DNA of 64,000 bases from Spiribacter curvatus (GTDB lineage Bacteria; Pseudomonadota; Gammaproteobacteria; Nitrococcales; Nitrococcaceae): contig NC_022664.1 of the NCBI RefSeq assembly GCF_000485905.1, positions 558,001 to 622,000 of the forward strand, read 5' to 3'. Positions within the stretch are counted from its first letter, which is position 1; each line of letters begins with the position of its first letter. Below are positions 20,759-29,320 of the stretch, one piece after another. The notes beneath the pieces are model-generated. The model was not told the origin of the DNA. It did no database searches and saw only the letters and a list, made by a program, of their open reading frames with translations. The translations under genes were made by a program, and so were the position numbers.

Positions 20759-20798
20759 CGAATCGTTTCTCCTTGCGATAGGCAGCAGTATACGCACA

Positions 20799-20827
20799 TT
20801 GACCGGGCGGTGGGGGCTCAGTATTAT
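20799..20827 (+). promoter_or_regulatory. sigma-70 promoter of the tRNA-Pro-His-Lys cluster
   Basis: TTGACC (20799-20804) and TATTAT (20822-20827) are separated by exactly 17 bases; each matches consensus at five of six positions. Transcription would start near 20834, 37 bases before tRNA-Pro, and could cover all three tRNAs. Confidence 0.75.
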
Positions 20828-20870
20828 TTCTGGATTCCTTGCGCATGCGGCAGGGGACCTGCGGACGAAG

Positions 20871-20947
20871 CGGGGTGTAGCGCAGCCTGGTAGCGCGTCT
20901 GCTTTGGGAGCAGGATGTCGGGGGTTCAAATCCCTCCACCCCGACCA
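20871..20947 (+). tRNA. tRNA-Pro(TGG)
   Basis: A 77-base tRNA with encoded CCA. Acceptor CGGGGTG pairs with CACCCCG; the anticodon loop TTTGGGA has anticodon TGG. It begins with C rather than G, as usual for bacterial proline tRNAs. First of a three-tRNA cluster. Confidence 0.96.
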
Positions 20948-20973
20948 GCTACACCGCAGGGACAACAATCGGT

Positions 20974-21051
20974 GGTGGGCGTAGCTCAGTTAGGTAGAGC
21001 TCCGGATTGTGGCTCCGGTGGTCGTGGGTTCAAGTCCCATCGCTCACCCCA
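20974..21051 (+). tRNA. tRNA-His(GTG)
   Basis: The acceptor stem GTGGGCG pairs with CGCTCAC (one G-U), the anticodon is GTG, and CCA is encoded. The extra G at position -1 (20974), which pairs with discriminator C73 and is the main HisRS identity element, is present in the DNA. Second tRNA of the cluster, 26 bases after tRNA-Pro. Confidence 0.96.
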
Positions 21052-21062
21052 CCCTTATTGAT

Positions 21063-21138
<76 letters not shown>

Positions 21139-21199
21139 TCTCCTCTCGCCCGTATTCCTGTCTGGTTGACTGTTGTGGTGACAGCGACGGAGTAATGCC

Positions 21200-21835
21200 T
21201 TGCCTGGTGATTCACTGAACAGCCTGTCCCCGTACCACCCCGTCGTGATCGAAGGCGCCGGTGGCCGGGATACCCGCGACCCCGGAGAAGTGGCAGGGAA
21301 GATTGCCGATCGGCTCGTCACGCACTGGGCTGGACGCTCGATCAGCCGCCCGCCGCTGTTGATCACACAGGGAGATCCGCTTGAGCCCCGCGGTATTTCC
21401 GCGATCACTCCCCGGGTCGCGCAACGCCTGAATGTTCTCCGGGGACTGGTCTGTCTGGACGAAGCGATCGCGCCCTATCATGCCCGCGACGCCGATCGCA
21501 GTGGTGTGGTCGTAGAATTCCGGTATTCGCAGTTCGAGGCAGTGCTCGAGGCGGTAAGGCCTGGCGCGGTCGGCGCCCTCCAGGTCGCGGTGGATGAGGC
21601 CATCGAGAGCAAGAATAACCGCCGCCATGCGCAGGGCATGCCGCCGCTCAGGGACTACTTTCGTGATTTCGCCATGCTCCAGGAGGTGACCAAAGCCGCC
21701 TGCCGTCAGCTTTGCGGTGAGATCACCGTGGCCCACACCGATGCGGCGGTCCATGAGTTCTCGGTGACCAGTTTCTATACTGTCGGCCTCGCGCTCGGTT
21801 GGATCGAGCGCGAGGAAATGATGATGGGCTATTGA
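21200..21835 (+). CDS. Uncharacterised protein, 211 aa
   Basis: I do not recognise this protein. It is soluble, with no signal peptide or membrane helix, and acidic. The N-terminal half has PYHPVVIEGAGGRDTRDPGEVAGKI and PPLLITQGDPLEPRGISAITPRVA; the C-terminal half is mostly helical, ending HEFSVTSFYTVGLALGWIEREEMMMGY. The start is TTG at 21200, supported by GGAG 7 bases upstream; no in-frame ATG is close. It follows the tRNA-Lys gene by 61 bases and its 3' end overlaps the end of the opposed yceI by 7 bases. Base composition matches the neighbours, so it is likely a resident gene. Confidence 0.75.
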   Translation: MPGDSLNSLSPYHPVVIEGAGGRDTRDPGEVAGKIADRLVTHWAGRSISRPPLLITQGDPLEPRGISAITPRVAQRLNVLRGLVCLDEAIAPYHARDADRSGVVVEFRYSQFEAVLEAVRPGAVGALQVAVDEAIESKNNRRHAQGMPPLRDYFRDFAMLQEVTKAACRQLCGEITVAHTDAAVHEFSVTSFYTVGLALGWIEREEMMMGY

Positions 21836-22419
21836 CGGATGCCCTCGACTTCCAGCTGCAGATGGACGGTTTCGCTGGCCGGGCCCAGATTGTAGTCGAT
21901 GCCATAGTCGGCGAGCTGGAACGAGGTCTCGCCGGTGAAGCCCGCGCGATAGCCGCCCCATGGATCCTCGCCTTCGCCGATCTTCTCCACATCAATACTG
22001 ATCGGTCGGGTCACACCGCGCAGCGTGAACTCGCCTTCGAGCGTGGCCGTGCCGTCGCCGTGGGAGATGTAGTCGGTGCTGACGAATCCGGCCTCTGGAT
22101 GGGACTCGACCGCCAGAAAGTCATCGCTGCGCAGATGCTCATCGCGTTCGGCGTGATTGGAATCAACGCTGGCCGGATCAATATCCACCGAGATGCTCGC
22201 CGCCTCGGGGTTGTCGGCGTCGTAGCTGAACTGGCCACTGAAGTCGTTGAACCGTCCCGTCAGCCAGCTGTAGCCGAGGTGGCTGATGCGGAAGTTGATG
22301 GAGGCATGGGCGCCTTCGGTGTCAATGACATAGTCCGCCGCCATGGCCGGGGCGCTCAGCCATGCCCCGGCAAGGATCAGACTGCCCAGCACGGGGCGGG
22401 TGATGCGATGGTCGACCAT
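21829..22419 (-). CDS. YceI-like periplasmic lipid-binding family protein
   Basis: A 196-residue secreted protein of the YceI family, whose lipocalin-like barrel binds isoprenoid or other amphiphilic molecules in the periplasm. A signal peptide (about 1-27, ending APAMA) precedes the mature start ADYVIDTEGAHASINFRISHLGYSWLTGRF, the typical first strands; DGTATLEGEFTLRGVTRPISID is the second family motif. I chose ATG 22419 because AGGAG lies about 8 bases upstream on the minus strand. The ligand and physiological role are unknown. It runs tail to tail into the 211-aa gene. Confidence 0.93.
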   Translation of the reverse strand: MVDHRITRPVLGSLILAGAWLSAPAMAADYVIDTEGAHASINFRISHLGYSWLTGRFNDFSGQFSYDADNPEAASISVDIDPASVDSNHAERDEHLRSDDFLAVESHPEAGFVSTDYISHGDGTATLEGEFTLRGVTRPISIDVEKIGEGEDPWGGYRAGFTGETSFQLADYGIDYNLGPASETVHLQLEVEGIRQ

Positions 22420-22578
22420 CGGGGTGTCTCCTGATAAATGAATGAATAATGGTCCACGGTACGCGAAGCCCCTGTCTGCATCGAGCCCTTCAGGACCCGC
22501 GTCACGCCCGCGGCGACTGGCACAATCTTCTGCCCCGTGTTGCAATGCACCAAACGTGATTTCAACGAGGAGGGTGCC

Positions 22579-23130
22579 ATGACGGATCCCACGGACATCA
22601 GCGCGCGCCGCGAGGCCTGGCGCTACAAAGGCGGTGACCGGCCGGATTTCGCGGTTGAGCCCGGGGCCGGCCAGGAGTCGGTCTGGGACTATCCCCGCCC
22701 GCCGGCCTATGAACCGGACCCGCGTGGGGTCAGCGTCAGCCTGGACGGTCACCCGGTGGCCCGCAGTGATCACGCCATCCGCGTCAAGGAGACCGGCAGT
22801 CCGCCGGCCTTCTACCTGCCGCCCGAGGCGATTGAGTCCCGCTGGCTGAGGCCGTCGTCACAGCGCACCTTCTGCGAATGGAAGGGCGAGGCGGAGTACT
22901 TCGACGTGGTCACGCCCACGGCGGTGGCCGAGGCGGCCGTCTGGCGCTATCCGGCCCCCCTGCCGGGGGCGGAGTCCATCGCCGGCTGGTACTCGCTGTA
23001 TCCGGAGCAACTCACCTGTTACGTCGGCGACGAGCCGGTCAAGGCTCAGTCAGGCCGCTACTACGGCGGCTGGGTGACCGATGAGCTGGTCGGCCCGTGG
23101 AAGGGCGAGGCCGGCACGGGTCACTGGTAG
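22579..23130 (+). CDS. DUF427 domain protein
   Basis: A 183-residue soluble protein of the DUF427 family. After a short N-terminal segment (WRYKGGDRPDFAVE), it has the domain features RSDHAIRVKETGSPPAFYLPPEAI, FCEWKGEAEYFDV and AVWRYPAP, then YSLYPEQLTCYVGDEPV and a tryptophan-rich C-terminus (VGPWKGEAGTGHW). The fold is known from structural genomics, but the biochemical role is not established. The ATG at 22579 has GAGGAGGG just upstream. The P-type ATPase begins 5 bases after its stop, suggesting one operon. Confidence 0.88.
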   Translation: MTDPTDISARREAWRYKGGDRPDFAVEPGAGQESVWDYPRPPAYEPDPRGVSVSLDGHPVARSDHAIRVKETGSPPAFYLPPEAIESRWLRPSSQRTFCEWKGEAEYFDVVTPTAVAEAAVWRYPAPLPGAESIAGWYSLYPEQLTCYVGDEPVKAQSGRYYGGWVTDELVGPWKGEAGTGHW

Positions 23131-23135
23131 CGCCG

Positions 23136-25790
23136 ATGGACTGGCACGCACGCAGCGTCGAGACCACCGTCGATCAGCTCGATACCGACCGCGATGGGCT
23201 CGATGAAACCCAGGCGGCCCAGCGGCTCGAGCGCTACGGCGCCAACCGTCAGCGGCCGCCGGCACACCGCAGCGCGTTCGAGCGCCTGATCAGCCAGTTC
23301 CGCAATCTCCTGATCTATCTGTTGCTGGCGGCCGCGGGCATCACCGCGGCGCTCGGGCACTGGATTGATTCCGGGGTCATCGCGGCGGTGGTGCTGATCA
23401 ACGCGCTGATCGGCTACATCCAGGAGGGCAAGGCCGAGAGCGCCATGGCCGCGATCCGCGGGATGCTGGCCCCGGAAGCCACGGTCCGGCGCGACGGGCG
23501 GCGCCAGACCGTGGACGCGGCCCGGGTGGTGCCCGGGGATGTGCTGATCCTTGAACCCGGCGCCAAGGTCAGCGCCGATGTGCGCCTGATCCGCACAAGC
23601 GGCCTCGCCGTCGACGAGTCGGCACTGACCGGTGAGTCCGTTCCCGTCGACAAGACCCACGAGCCGGTCGAGGCCGGGGCCAGTCTGGGGGACCGGCGCT
23701 CGATGGCGTTCGCCGGCACGCTGGTGACCGCCGGCGAGGGCGATGGTCTCGTGGTGGAGACCGGTGACCGGACCGAGCTCGGCCAGGTCACCGAAATGCT
23801 CTCGCGGGTCGAGACACTGACCACGCCGCTGCTGCGCCATCTCGATCAGCTGGGACGCCAGCTGGCGGTGATCATCGTCGCGGCCGGGGCGGCGACCGCC
23901 GTGGCCGGAGTGCTCCTGCACGGGTTTTCGCCGGTGGCCATGTTCATGGCGGCGGTCGGCCTTGCCGTGGCCGCGATCCCGGAAGGCCTGCCGGCGATCG
24001 TCACCATCACCCTCGCTCTCGGGGTGCGCCGGCTGGCGGGGCGTAATGCCATTGTGCGACGGCTGCCGGCGGTGGAAACGCTGGGCGCGGTCACGGTGAT
24101 CTGCTCGGATAAGACCGGCACGCTCACGCGCAACGAAATGACCGTTCAGGCGTTGCTGCTGGCCGACGGGCTGCAGACCATCGATCCGCAGCATAGCGCG
24201 CCGCAGGGTGAAAACGCCCGGGCCCTGGCCGAGGCGGTCGCGCTCTGCAGCGATGCGACCATTGCCTCGGACAGTGCCGGAGAAACGCGCGTCAGTGGTG
24301 ATCCCATGGAAGTCGCGCTACTGCATCTGGCGGCTGCCGGTGATGTCGATGTCGAGGCCTGGCGGTCGCAACACCCGCGGGTCGACAGCATTCCGTTTGA
24401 TGCCGGGCATCGCTATATGGCCACGCTACATGACGAGGGCGACGCCCGCTGGCTGGTGGTCAAGGGTGCGCCGGAGGCCGTCGTGCCCCGCTGCGACGGG
24501 GTGCTCACCGACGCCGGCACCGCCGCGCTGGACGAGGCGGCGTGGCATCGTCGCGCCGAAGAGCTGGCCGGCCGCGGACTGCGCCTGCTGGCGGTGGCGG
24601 AGCGGCGCAGTGACGGTGCGGCCCTGGATCTGCATCAGGATTCGGGTCCCGACTCGCTCGTGCTGATCGGTCTGGTCGGCATCATTGACCCGCCCCGGCG
24701 CGAGGCGATCGATGCGGTGGCGGCGTCCCAGCGGGCCGGCATCCGCATCAAGATGATCACCGGCGACCACGCCGTGACCGCCGCGGCGATTGGCCGTCAG
24801 CTGGGGCTGGGAGACGAAACCCGGGGGGTGACCGGCGAAGCCCTTGAAGCCATGGATGACGACGAGTTCCAGCGCACCGCCGCCGGGCGCTCGGTGTTTG
24901 CGCGGGTGTCGCCGGCGCACAAATTACGTCTGGTGGAGGCCCTGCAGGCCGATGGGCAGGTGGTGGCGATGACCGGCGATGGCGTCAATGATGCGCCGGC
25001 GCTCAAGCGGGCGGATGTGGGGGTGTCCATGGGGCGGGGCGGTACCGATGCCGCCCGCGAGTCCTCGGAGATCGTCCTCGCCGACGACAACTTCGCGACC
25101 ATCGAGGCGGCCATCCATGAAGGGCGTGTGGTCTATGACAATATCGTCAAGTCGATCCTGTTCATCCTGCCCACCAATGCCGCCCAGGCCCTGCTGCTGG
25201 TGGTGGCCGTGATGGCGGGCCTTGTCCTGCCGGTGACGCCGGTCCAGATCCTCTGGGTGAACATGATCACCGCGGTGACACTAGCGCTGGCGCTGGCCTT
25301 CGAGCCTGCCGAGGCGGCGGTCATGGAGCGACCGCCACGCCCCGGCGATGCGGCGCTGATCCCCCCGGGCATGGGGATGCGGGTAGGGTGGGTGGCCCTG
25401 GTGATGCTGGGCGGAACGCTGGCGGTGTTCCTCGGTGAGCAGGCCGCGGGGCGCGACCTGGCCGAGGTGCGCACCCTGACCATCAATACCCTGGTGCTCT
25501 TCGAGGTCTGGTATCTGTTCTCGGCCCGGCGCCTGCATGCCAGCACGCTCAATCGCGGCGGCCTGCTGGGAAATCGCTACGTGCTGGGGGCTATCGCCGT
25601 GATCGTGTTCGCCCAGCTGCTGTTCACCTATGCGCCCCCCATGCAGCTGCTGTTCGACACTCGCGCGCTGGGTCTCCGCGACTGGCTGCTTGCGGTGTTC
25701 GTGAGCCTGCCCGTGGTGGCGGTGGTCGAGGGTCACAAAGCCTGGCAGCGCCGCCGGCAGCGCCGTTCAGCGGACGCGCCTCAGGGTTAG
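23136..25790 (+). CDS. Cation-transporting P-type ATPase (P2-like)
   Basis: An 884-residue P-type pump that couples ATP hydrolysis to ion movement across the inner membrane. Seen in order: N-terminal cation-ATPase domain ([13 protein letters not shown]), M1-M2, actuator TGES (165-168), M4 IPEGLP (281-286), phosphorylation motif DKTGTLT (Asp325), KGAPE nucleotide-binding motif, [21 protein letters not shown] hinge, and six C-terminal helices. M4 resembles Ca2+ pumps, but M6 reads [12 protein letters not shown], where SERCA has Asn, Thr and Asp: the Asp (SERCA D800) is Ala. The ion is therefore uncertain; Na+ or H+ are as possible as Ca2+. The ATG at 23136 lies 5 bases after the DUF427 gene. 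Confidence 0.92.
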   Translation: MDWHARSVETTVDQLDTDRDGLDETQAAQRLERYGANRQRPPAHRSAFERLISQFRNLLIYLLLAAAGITAALGHWIDSGVIAAVVLINALIGYIQEGKAESAMAAIRGMLAPEATVRRDGRRQTVDAARVVPGDVLILEPGAKVSADVRLIRTSGLAVDESALTGESVPVDKTHEPVEAGASLGDRRSMAFAGTLVTAGEGDGLVVETGDRTELGQVTEMLSRVETLTTPLLRHLDQLGRQLAVIIVAAGAATAVAGVLLHGFSPVAMFMAAVGLAVAAIPEGLPAIVTITLALGVRRLAGRNAIVRRLPAVETLGAVTVICSDKTGTLTRNEMTVQALLLADGLQTIDPQHSAPQGENARALAEAVALCSDATIASDSAGETRVSGDPMEVALLHLAAAGDVDVEAWRSQHPRVDSIPFDAGHRYMATLHDEGDARWLVVKGAPEAVVPRCDGVLTDAGTAALDEAAWHRRAEELAGRGLRLLAVAERRSDGAALDLHQDSGPDSLVLIGLVGIIDPPRREAIDAVAASQRAGIRIKMITGDHAVTAAAIGRQLGLGDETRGVTGEALEAMDDDEFQRTAAGRSVFARVSPAHKLRLVEALQADGQVVAMTGDGVNDAPALKRADVGVSMGRGGTDAARESSEIVLADDNFATIEAAIHEGRVVYDNIVKSILFILPTNAAQALLLVVAVMAGLVLPVTPVQILWVNMITAVTLALALAFEPAEAAVMERPPRPGDAALIPPGMGMRVGWVALVMLGGTLAVFLGEQAAGRDLAEVRTLTINTLVLFEVWYLFSARRLHASTLNRGGLLGNRYVLGAIAVIVFAQLLFTYAPPMQLLFDTRALGLRDWLLAVFVSLPVVAVVEGHKAWQRRRQRRSADAPQG

Positions 25791-25793
25791 CTT

Positions 25794-25820
25794 TTGCCGG
25801 ATGCGGCATGCCGGTATACT
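25794..25820 (+). promoter_or_regulatory. Candidate promoter of tRNA-Leu(TAG)
   Basis: TATACT at 25815-25820, 20 bases before the tRNA, follows TTGCCG (25794-25799) with a short 15-base spacer. The -10 is good and the -35 weak. It probably serves the tRNA and perhaps tig. Confidence 0.4.
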
Positions 25821-25840
25821 GATCGTTTCGATGTCAATAC

Positions 25841-25928
25841 GCGAAAGTGGCGGAACCGGTAGACGCGCTGGGTTTAGGTCCCAGTGGGGCATCCCCCCGT
25901 GCGAGTTCGAGTCTCGCCTTTCGCACCA
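25841..25928 (+). tRNA. tRNA-Leu(TAG)
   Basis: An 88-base class II tRNA with encoded CCA. Acceptor GCGAAAG pairs with CTTTCGC; the anticodon stem CTGGG/CCCAG encloses loop TTTAGGT with anticodon TAG, which reads CUA and CUG. A long variable arm is present. It lies 19 bases upstream of tig, an arrangement common in this group. Confidence 0.96.
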
Positions 25929-25947
25929 ATCAATCCAGAGGTAGGCA

Positions 25948-27288
25948 ATGCAAGTATCGGTGGAGTCGGGCGATGGCCTGGAGCGCACATTGAAGGTCCA
26001 GGTGCCTTCTGAGCAGGTGGACGAACAGGTCGATCAGAAGCTTCGCGAGATGCGTGGCCAGGTCCGCCTGCAGGGGTTCCGGCCCGGCAAGGTGCCGATG
26101 AAGGTCGTGGAGAAGCGATACGGGCCGCAGGTGCGCAGTGAAGTGCTCGATGAGGTCGTCCGTACGACCTACGCCGAGGCGCTCGAGCAGGAGTCGCTGC
26201 GGCCGGCGGGTACGCCCGACATCCAGCCACTGACCGTCGAGCCGGGTAAAGACCTTGAGTACGAGGCGCGGTTCGAGATTGTCCCTGACGTGAGTGTCGG
26301 AGACATCGAGTCGATCGAGCTCGACCGGCCGGCGGTGGATATCGAGACCACGGATGTCGATCGCATCCTCGATCGGCTGCGCCGGCAGCATGCCGAATAC
26401 ACTGAAGTTGACCGGCCCGCTGCTCAGGGCGACCGGGTCACCATCGATTTTGACGGCAAGGTCGACGGCGAGGACTTCGATGGCAACAGCGGCGAGGATG
26501 TCGAGGTATCGCTGGGCGAGGGGCAGATGCCCGGTCCTTTTGAAGAAGAGTTGACCGGCATGAAGGCCGGCGAAAGCAAGACCATCCATTACACCTTCCC
26601 TGAAGGCTTCCCGGATGCGGGGATTGCCGGTCGCGAGGCGGAGTTCCTGGTGACCATGAAAACGGTTGAGGCCCCCGAGCTGCCAGAGGCGGACGAAAGC
26701 TTTGCCGAGACACTGGGTATCGAAGGCGGGGTGGAGGCACTCCGCGAGCGGATTGCCGACAGCCTTGAGCGGGAACGCGACCAGGCCGTCCGTAGTCGTA
26801 TTAAAAACCAGGTGATGAACACCCTGGTGGACCGTAATGACGTGACTCTGCCGCGGACACTGGTGGATCGGGAGATCGAGCAGGTCCGTGAGCAGACGCT
26901 GGAGCAGATGCGCCAGGCGGGCGCCGCCGGTGATGATCCGGATCTGCCGGCGGATCGCTTCGAGGAAGAGGCGCAGCGGCGGGTCAAGCTCGGGTTGCTG
27001 GTCAATGAAATCGTCCGGGCCAATAATATCGAGATTGAGCCGGAGCGGATGCAGGCGGCGCTTCAGCGTATCGCCTCGGGTTACGAGCAGCCGGAGCAGG
27101 TCATGCAGCATTACCTGCAGAACCAGGAGGCCATGCAGAGCCTCCAGCTCCAGGTGATGGAGGATCAGGTGGTCGACTGGGTCCTCGAGCGGGCGCAGGT
27201 CACTGATAAACCGATGAGCCTCGATGCGCTGACCAGTGGCGTCGAGGATGAAGGCAATACCGAGGCCGACGGCGGCCAGGAGCAATAG
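25948..27288 (+). CDS. tig: Trigger factor (ribosome-associated chaperone and prolyl isomerase)
   Basis: Trigger factor docks at L23 by the exit tunnel and shields nascent chains. The 446-residue protein has the ribosome-binding N-terminal domain with the [16 protein letters not shown] signature (GFRxGKxP, about 42-60), the FKBP-like PPIase domain ([19 protein letters not shown], about 155-240), and a helical C-terminal substrate domain. The tail is acidic and Glu/Gly-rich. Length is typical (432 in E. coli). The ATG follows AGAGGTAGGCA. clpP starts 5 bases after the stop. Confidence 0.98.
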   Translation: MQVSVESGDGLERTLKVQVPSEQVDEQVDQKLREMRGQVRLQGFRPGKVPMKVVEKRYGPQVRSEVLDEVVRTTYAEALEQESLRPAGTPDIQPLTVEPGKDLEYEARFEIVPDVSVGDIESIELDRPAVDIETTDVDRILDRLRRQHAEYTEVDRPAAQGDRVTIDFDGKVDGEDFDGNSGEDVEVSLGEGQMPGPFEEELTGMKAGESKTIHYTFPEGFPDAGIAGREAEFLVTMKTVEAPELPEADESFAETLGIEGGVEALRERIADSLERERDQAVRSRIKNQVMNTLVDRNDVTLPRTLVDREIEQVREQTLEQMRQAGAAGDDPDLPADRFEEEAQRRVKLGLLVNEIVRANNIEIEPERMQAALQRIASGYEQPEQVMQHYLQNQEAMQSLQLQVMEDQVVDWVLERAQVTDKPMSLDALTSGVEDEGNTEADGGQEQ

Positions 27289-27293
27289 TAAAG

Positions 27294-27929
27294 ATGAGCG
27301 AAGAGCGCTACGAAAACGCCCCTATGGGCACCGGCCTTGTGCCGATGGTCGTCGAGCAGACCGCACGCGGTGAGCGTTCGTACGATATCTACTCGCGGCT
27401 GCTCAAGGAACGCGTGATCTTTCTCGTCGGCCCGGTCGAGGATCACCAGGCGAACCTCTTGATCGCGCAGCTGCTCTTTCTGGAGTCGGAGAATCCGGAC
27501 AAGGACATCCATTTCTACATCAACAGCCCGGGCGGCCTGGTGACGGCTGGGCTCGCGATCTACGATACGATGCAGTTCATCAAGCCTGATATCAGCACCG
27601 TGTGCATCGGCCAGGCGGCCAGCATGGGGTCGGTGCTGCTTGCGGCAGGTGCCGCCGGCAAGCGCTTCGCGCTGCCCAACGCTCGGGTGATGATTCACCA
27701 GCCGCTGGGTGGCTTCCAGGGCCAGGCCACGGATATCGATATCCATGCCAAGGAAATCCTCAACACCCGCGAGCGGTTGAACCGTATCCTTGCGCATCAC
27801 ACGGGCCAGCCCATGGAAACGATTGCCCAGGACACGGAGCGCGATAACTTCATGGATCCGCAAGCGGCGCGTGATTACGGCCTGATTGACGAGGTCCTGA
27901 CGGACCGCAGCAAGCTGCCGCTCGAGTAG
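27294..27929 (+). CDS. clpP: ATP-dependent Clp protease proteolytic subunit ClpP
   Basis: ClpP forms the 14-mer serine protease chamber fed by ClpX (and ClpA). The 211-residue protein carries the catalytic triad Ser110 (GQAASMGS), His135 (MIHQPLGG) and Asp184 (TERDNF), and the handle region [16 protein letters not shown] short N-terminal propeptide similar in length to that of E. coli is likely cleaved. It begins 5 bases after tig, and clpX follows after 74 bases that contain a stable hairpin. Confidence 0.98.
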   Translation: MSEERYENAPMGTGLVPMVVEQTARGERSYDIYSRLLKERVIFLVGPVEDHQANLLIAQLLFLESENPDKDIHFYINSPGGLVTAGLAIYDTMQFIKPDISTVCIGQAASMGSVLLAAGAAGKRFALPNARVMIHQPLGGFQGQATDIDIHAKEILNTRERLNRILAHHTGQPMETIAQDTERDNFMDPQAARDYGLIDEVLTDRSKLPLE

Positions 27930-27943
27930 CGGGCCGCTTGCGT

Positions 27944-27961
27944 GCCCGCGGAAAAGCGGGC
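27944..27961 (+). promoter_or_regulatory. Intergenic hairpin between clpP and clpX
   Basis: GCCCGC (27944-27949) pairs perfectly with GCGGGC (27956-27961) across a GGAAAA loop. No U run follows, so it is not a standard terminator; it may protect the clpP 3' end or partially attenuate clpX. Confidence 0.4.
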
Positions 27962-28003
27962 ATCGTCGAAATCGAGATTTTCTGGCATGCACAAAGGTAG
28001 CCC

Positions 28004-29284
28004 ATGACTGACAAAAATGATGGCGGTCGCGGCGACGACAACGGCAAGCCGCTCCACTGCTCATTCTGTGGCAAGAGCCAGCACGAGGTACGCAAGCTGA
28101 TTGCGGGGCCCTCTGTGTTTGTCTGCGACGAGTGTGTCGAACTCTGCAACGACATCATCCGCGAGGAAATGGAAGAGACCAGCGCCGAGAAGGGCGCGAA
28201 TCTGCCAACGCCCCACGAGATTGATGCCGAGCTGGACGGTCACGTCATCGGTCAGGACCACGCGAAGAAGGTCCTGTCAGTGGCGGTGTACAACCATTAC
28301 AAGCGGATGCAGGCGACACAGGGTCGCGATGACGTCGAGCTCAACAAGAGCAATATCCTTCTGATCGGTCCGACCGGATCCGGCAAGACGCTGCTTGCCG
28401 AGACCCTGGCGCGGCTGCTCGATGTTCCGTTCACCATCGCCGACGCGACGACACTGACCGAAGCGGGCTATGTGGGCGAGGATGTCGAGAACATCATTCA
28501 GAAGCTCCTGCAGCGTTGCGATTATGACGTTGAAAAGGCCCAGCGGGGCATCGTCTACATCGACGAGATCGACAAGGTCTCGCGCAAGTCGGACAACCCG
28601 TCGATCACCCGCGATGTCTCGGGCGAGGGCGTGCAGCAGGCACTGCTCAAGCTGATCGAGGGTACCACCGCGTCGGTGCCCCCCCAGGGCGGACGTAAGC
28701 ACCCGCAGCAGGAGTTCCTGCAGGTGGATACCAGCAACATCCTGTTCATCTGCGGTGGCGCGTTCTCGGGCCTCGAGAAGGTGATCCAGCAGCGCTCCGA
28801 AAAGGGTGGCATCGGTTTCTATGCCGAGATCAAGGACGCCTCGCAGCGTAAGGCCGTGGGCGAGACGCTCCGTGATGTCGAGCCCGAGGACCTGATGCGC
28901 TACGGGCTGATCCCGGAATTCGTTGGTCGCCTGCCGGTCGTCGCCACCCTCAACGAGCTCGATGAGGAAGCATTGGTCCAGATCCTTCGGGAGCCGAAGA
29001 ACGCACTGGTCAAGCAGTTCCACCGGCTGTTTGAAATGGAAGGCGTTGAGCTTGAGTTCCGGGATGAGGCGCTCTACGAGGTGGCGCGCAAGGCCATCGC
29101 CCGTAACACCGGCGCGCGTGGGCTGCGTACGCTCGTGGAACATGTCCTGCTCGATACCATGTACGAGCTACCGTCGCTCGAGAATGTCAGCAAGGTCGTG
29201 GTGGACGACGCAGTCATTCGCGGCGAGACGGCCCCCTATCTGATCTACGATGGCTCGGAGCAGCCGGCCGCAGCCTCGGACTGA
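28004..29284 (+). CDS. clpX: ATP-dependent Clp protease ATP-binding subunit ClpX
   Basis: ClpX is the AAA+ unfoldase that recognises ssrA and other degrons and threads them into ClpP. The 426-residue protein has an N-terminal C4 zinc-binding domain (Cys19, Cys22, Cys41, Cys44), Walker A GPTGSGKT (123-130), Walker B VYIDEIDK, the pore-1 loop region with GYVGEDVEN, the IGF-type ClpP-binding loop (here GGIGFYAE, with IGF) and sensor 2 GARGLR. All motifs are intact and length is standard. Confidence 0.98.
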   Translation: MTDKNDGGRGDDNGKPLHCSFCGKSQHEVRKLIAGPSVFVCDECVELCNDIIREEMEETSAEKGANLPTPHEIDAELDGHVIGQDHAKKVLSVAVYNHYKRMQATQGRDDVELNKSNILLIGPTGSGKTLLAETLARLLDVPFTIADATTLTEAGYVGEDVENIIQKLLQRCDYDVEKAQRGIVYIDEIDKVSRKSDNPSITRDVSGEGVQQALLKLIEGTTASVPPQGGRKHPQQEFLQVDTSNILFICGGAFSGLEKVIQQRSEKGGIGFYAEIKDASQRKAVGETLRDVEPEDLMRYGLIPEFVGRLPVVATLNELDEEALVQILREPKNALVKQFHRLFEMEGVELEFRDEALYEVARKAIARNTGARGLRTLVEHVLLDTMYELPSLENVSKVVVDDAVIRGETAPYLIYDGSEQPAAASD

Positions 29285-29289
29285 GGCAC

Positions 29290-29306
29290 GGCCGGGCCTG
29301 CCGGCC
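29290..29306 (+). promoter_or_regulatory. Hairpin between clpX and lon
   Basis: GGCCGG (29290-29295) and CCGGCC (29301-29306) form a 6-bp stem with a GCCTG loop in the 36-base clpX-lon gap. There is no T run. I see no heat-shock promoter here, so lon may be read from upstream. Confidence 0.35.
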
Positions 29307-29320
29307 CCAAGAGGATTCCT

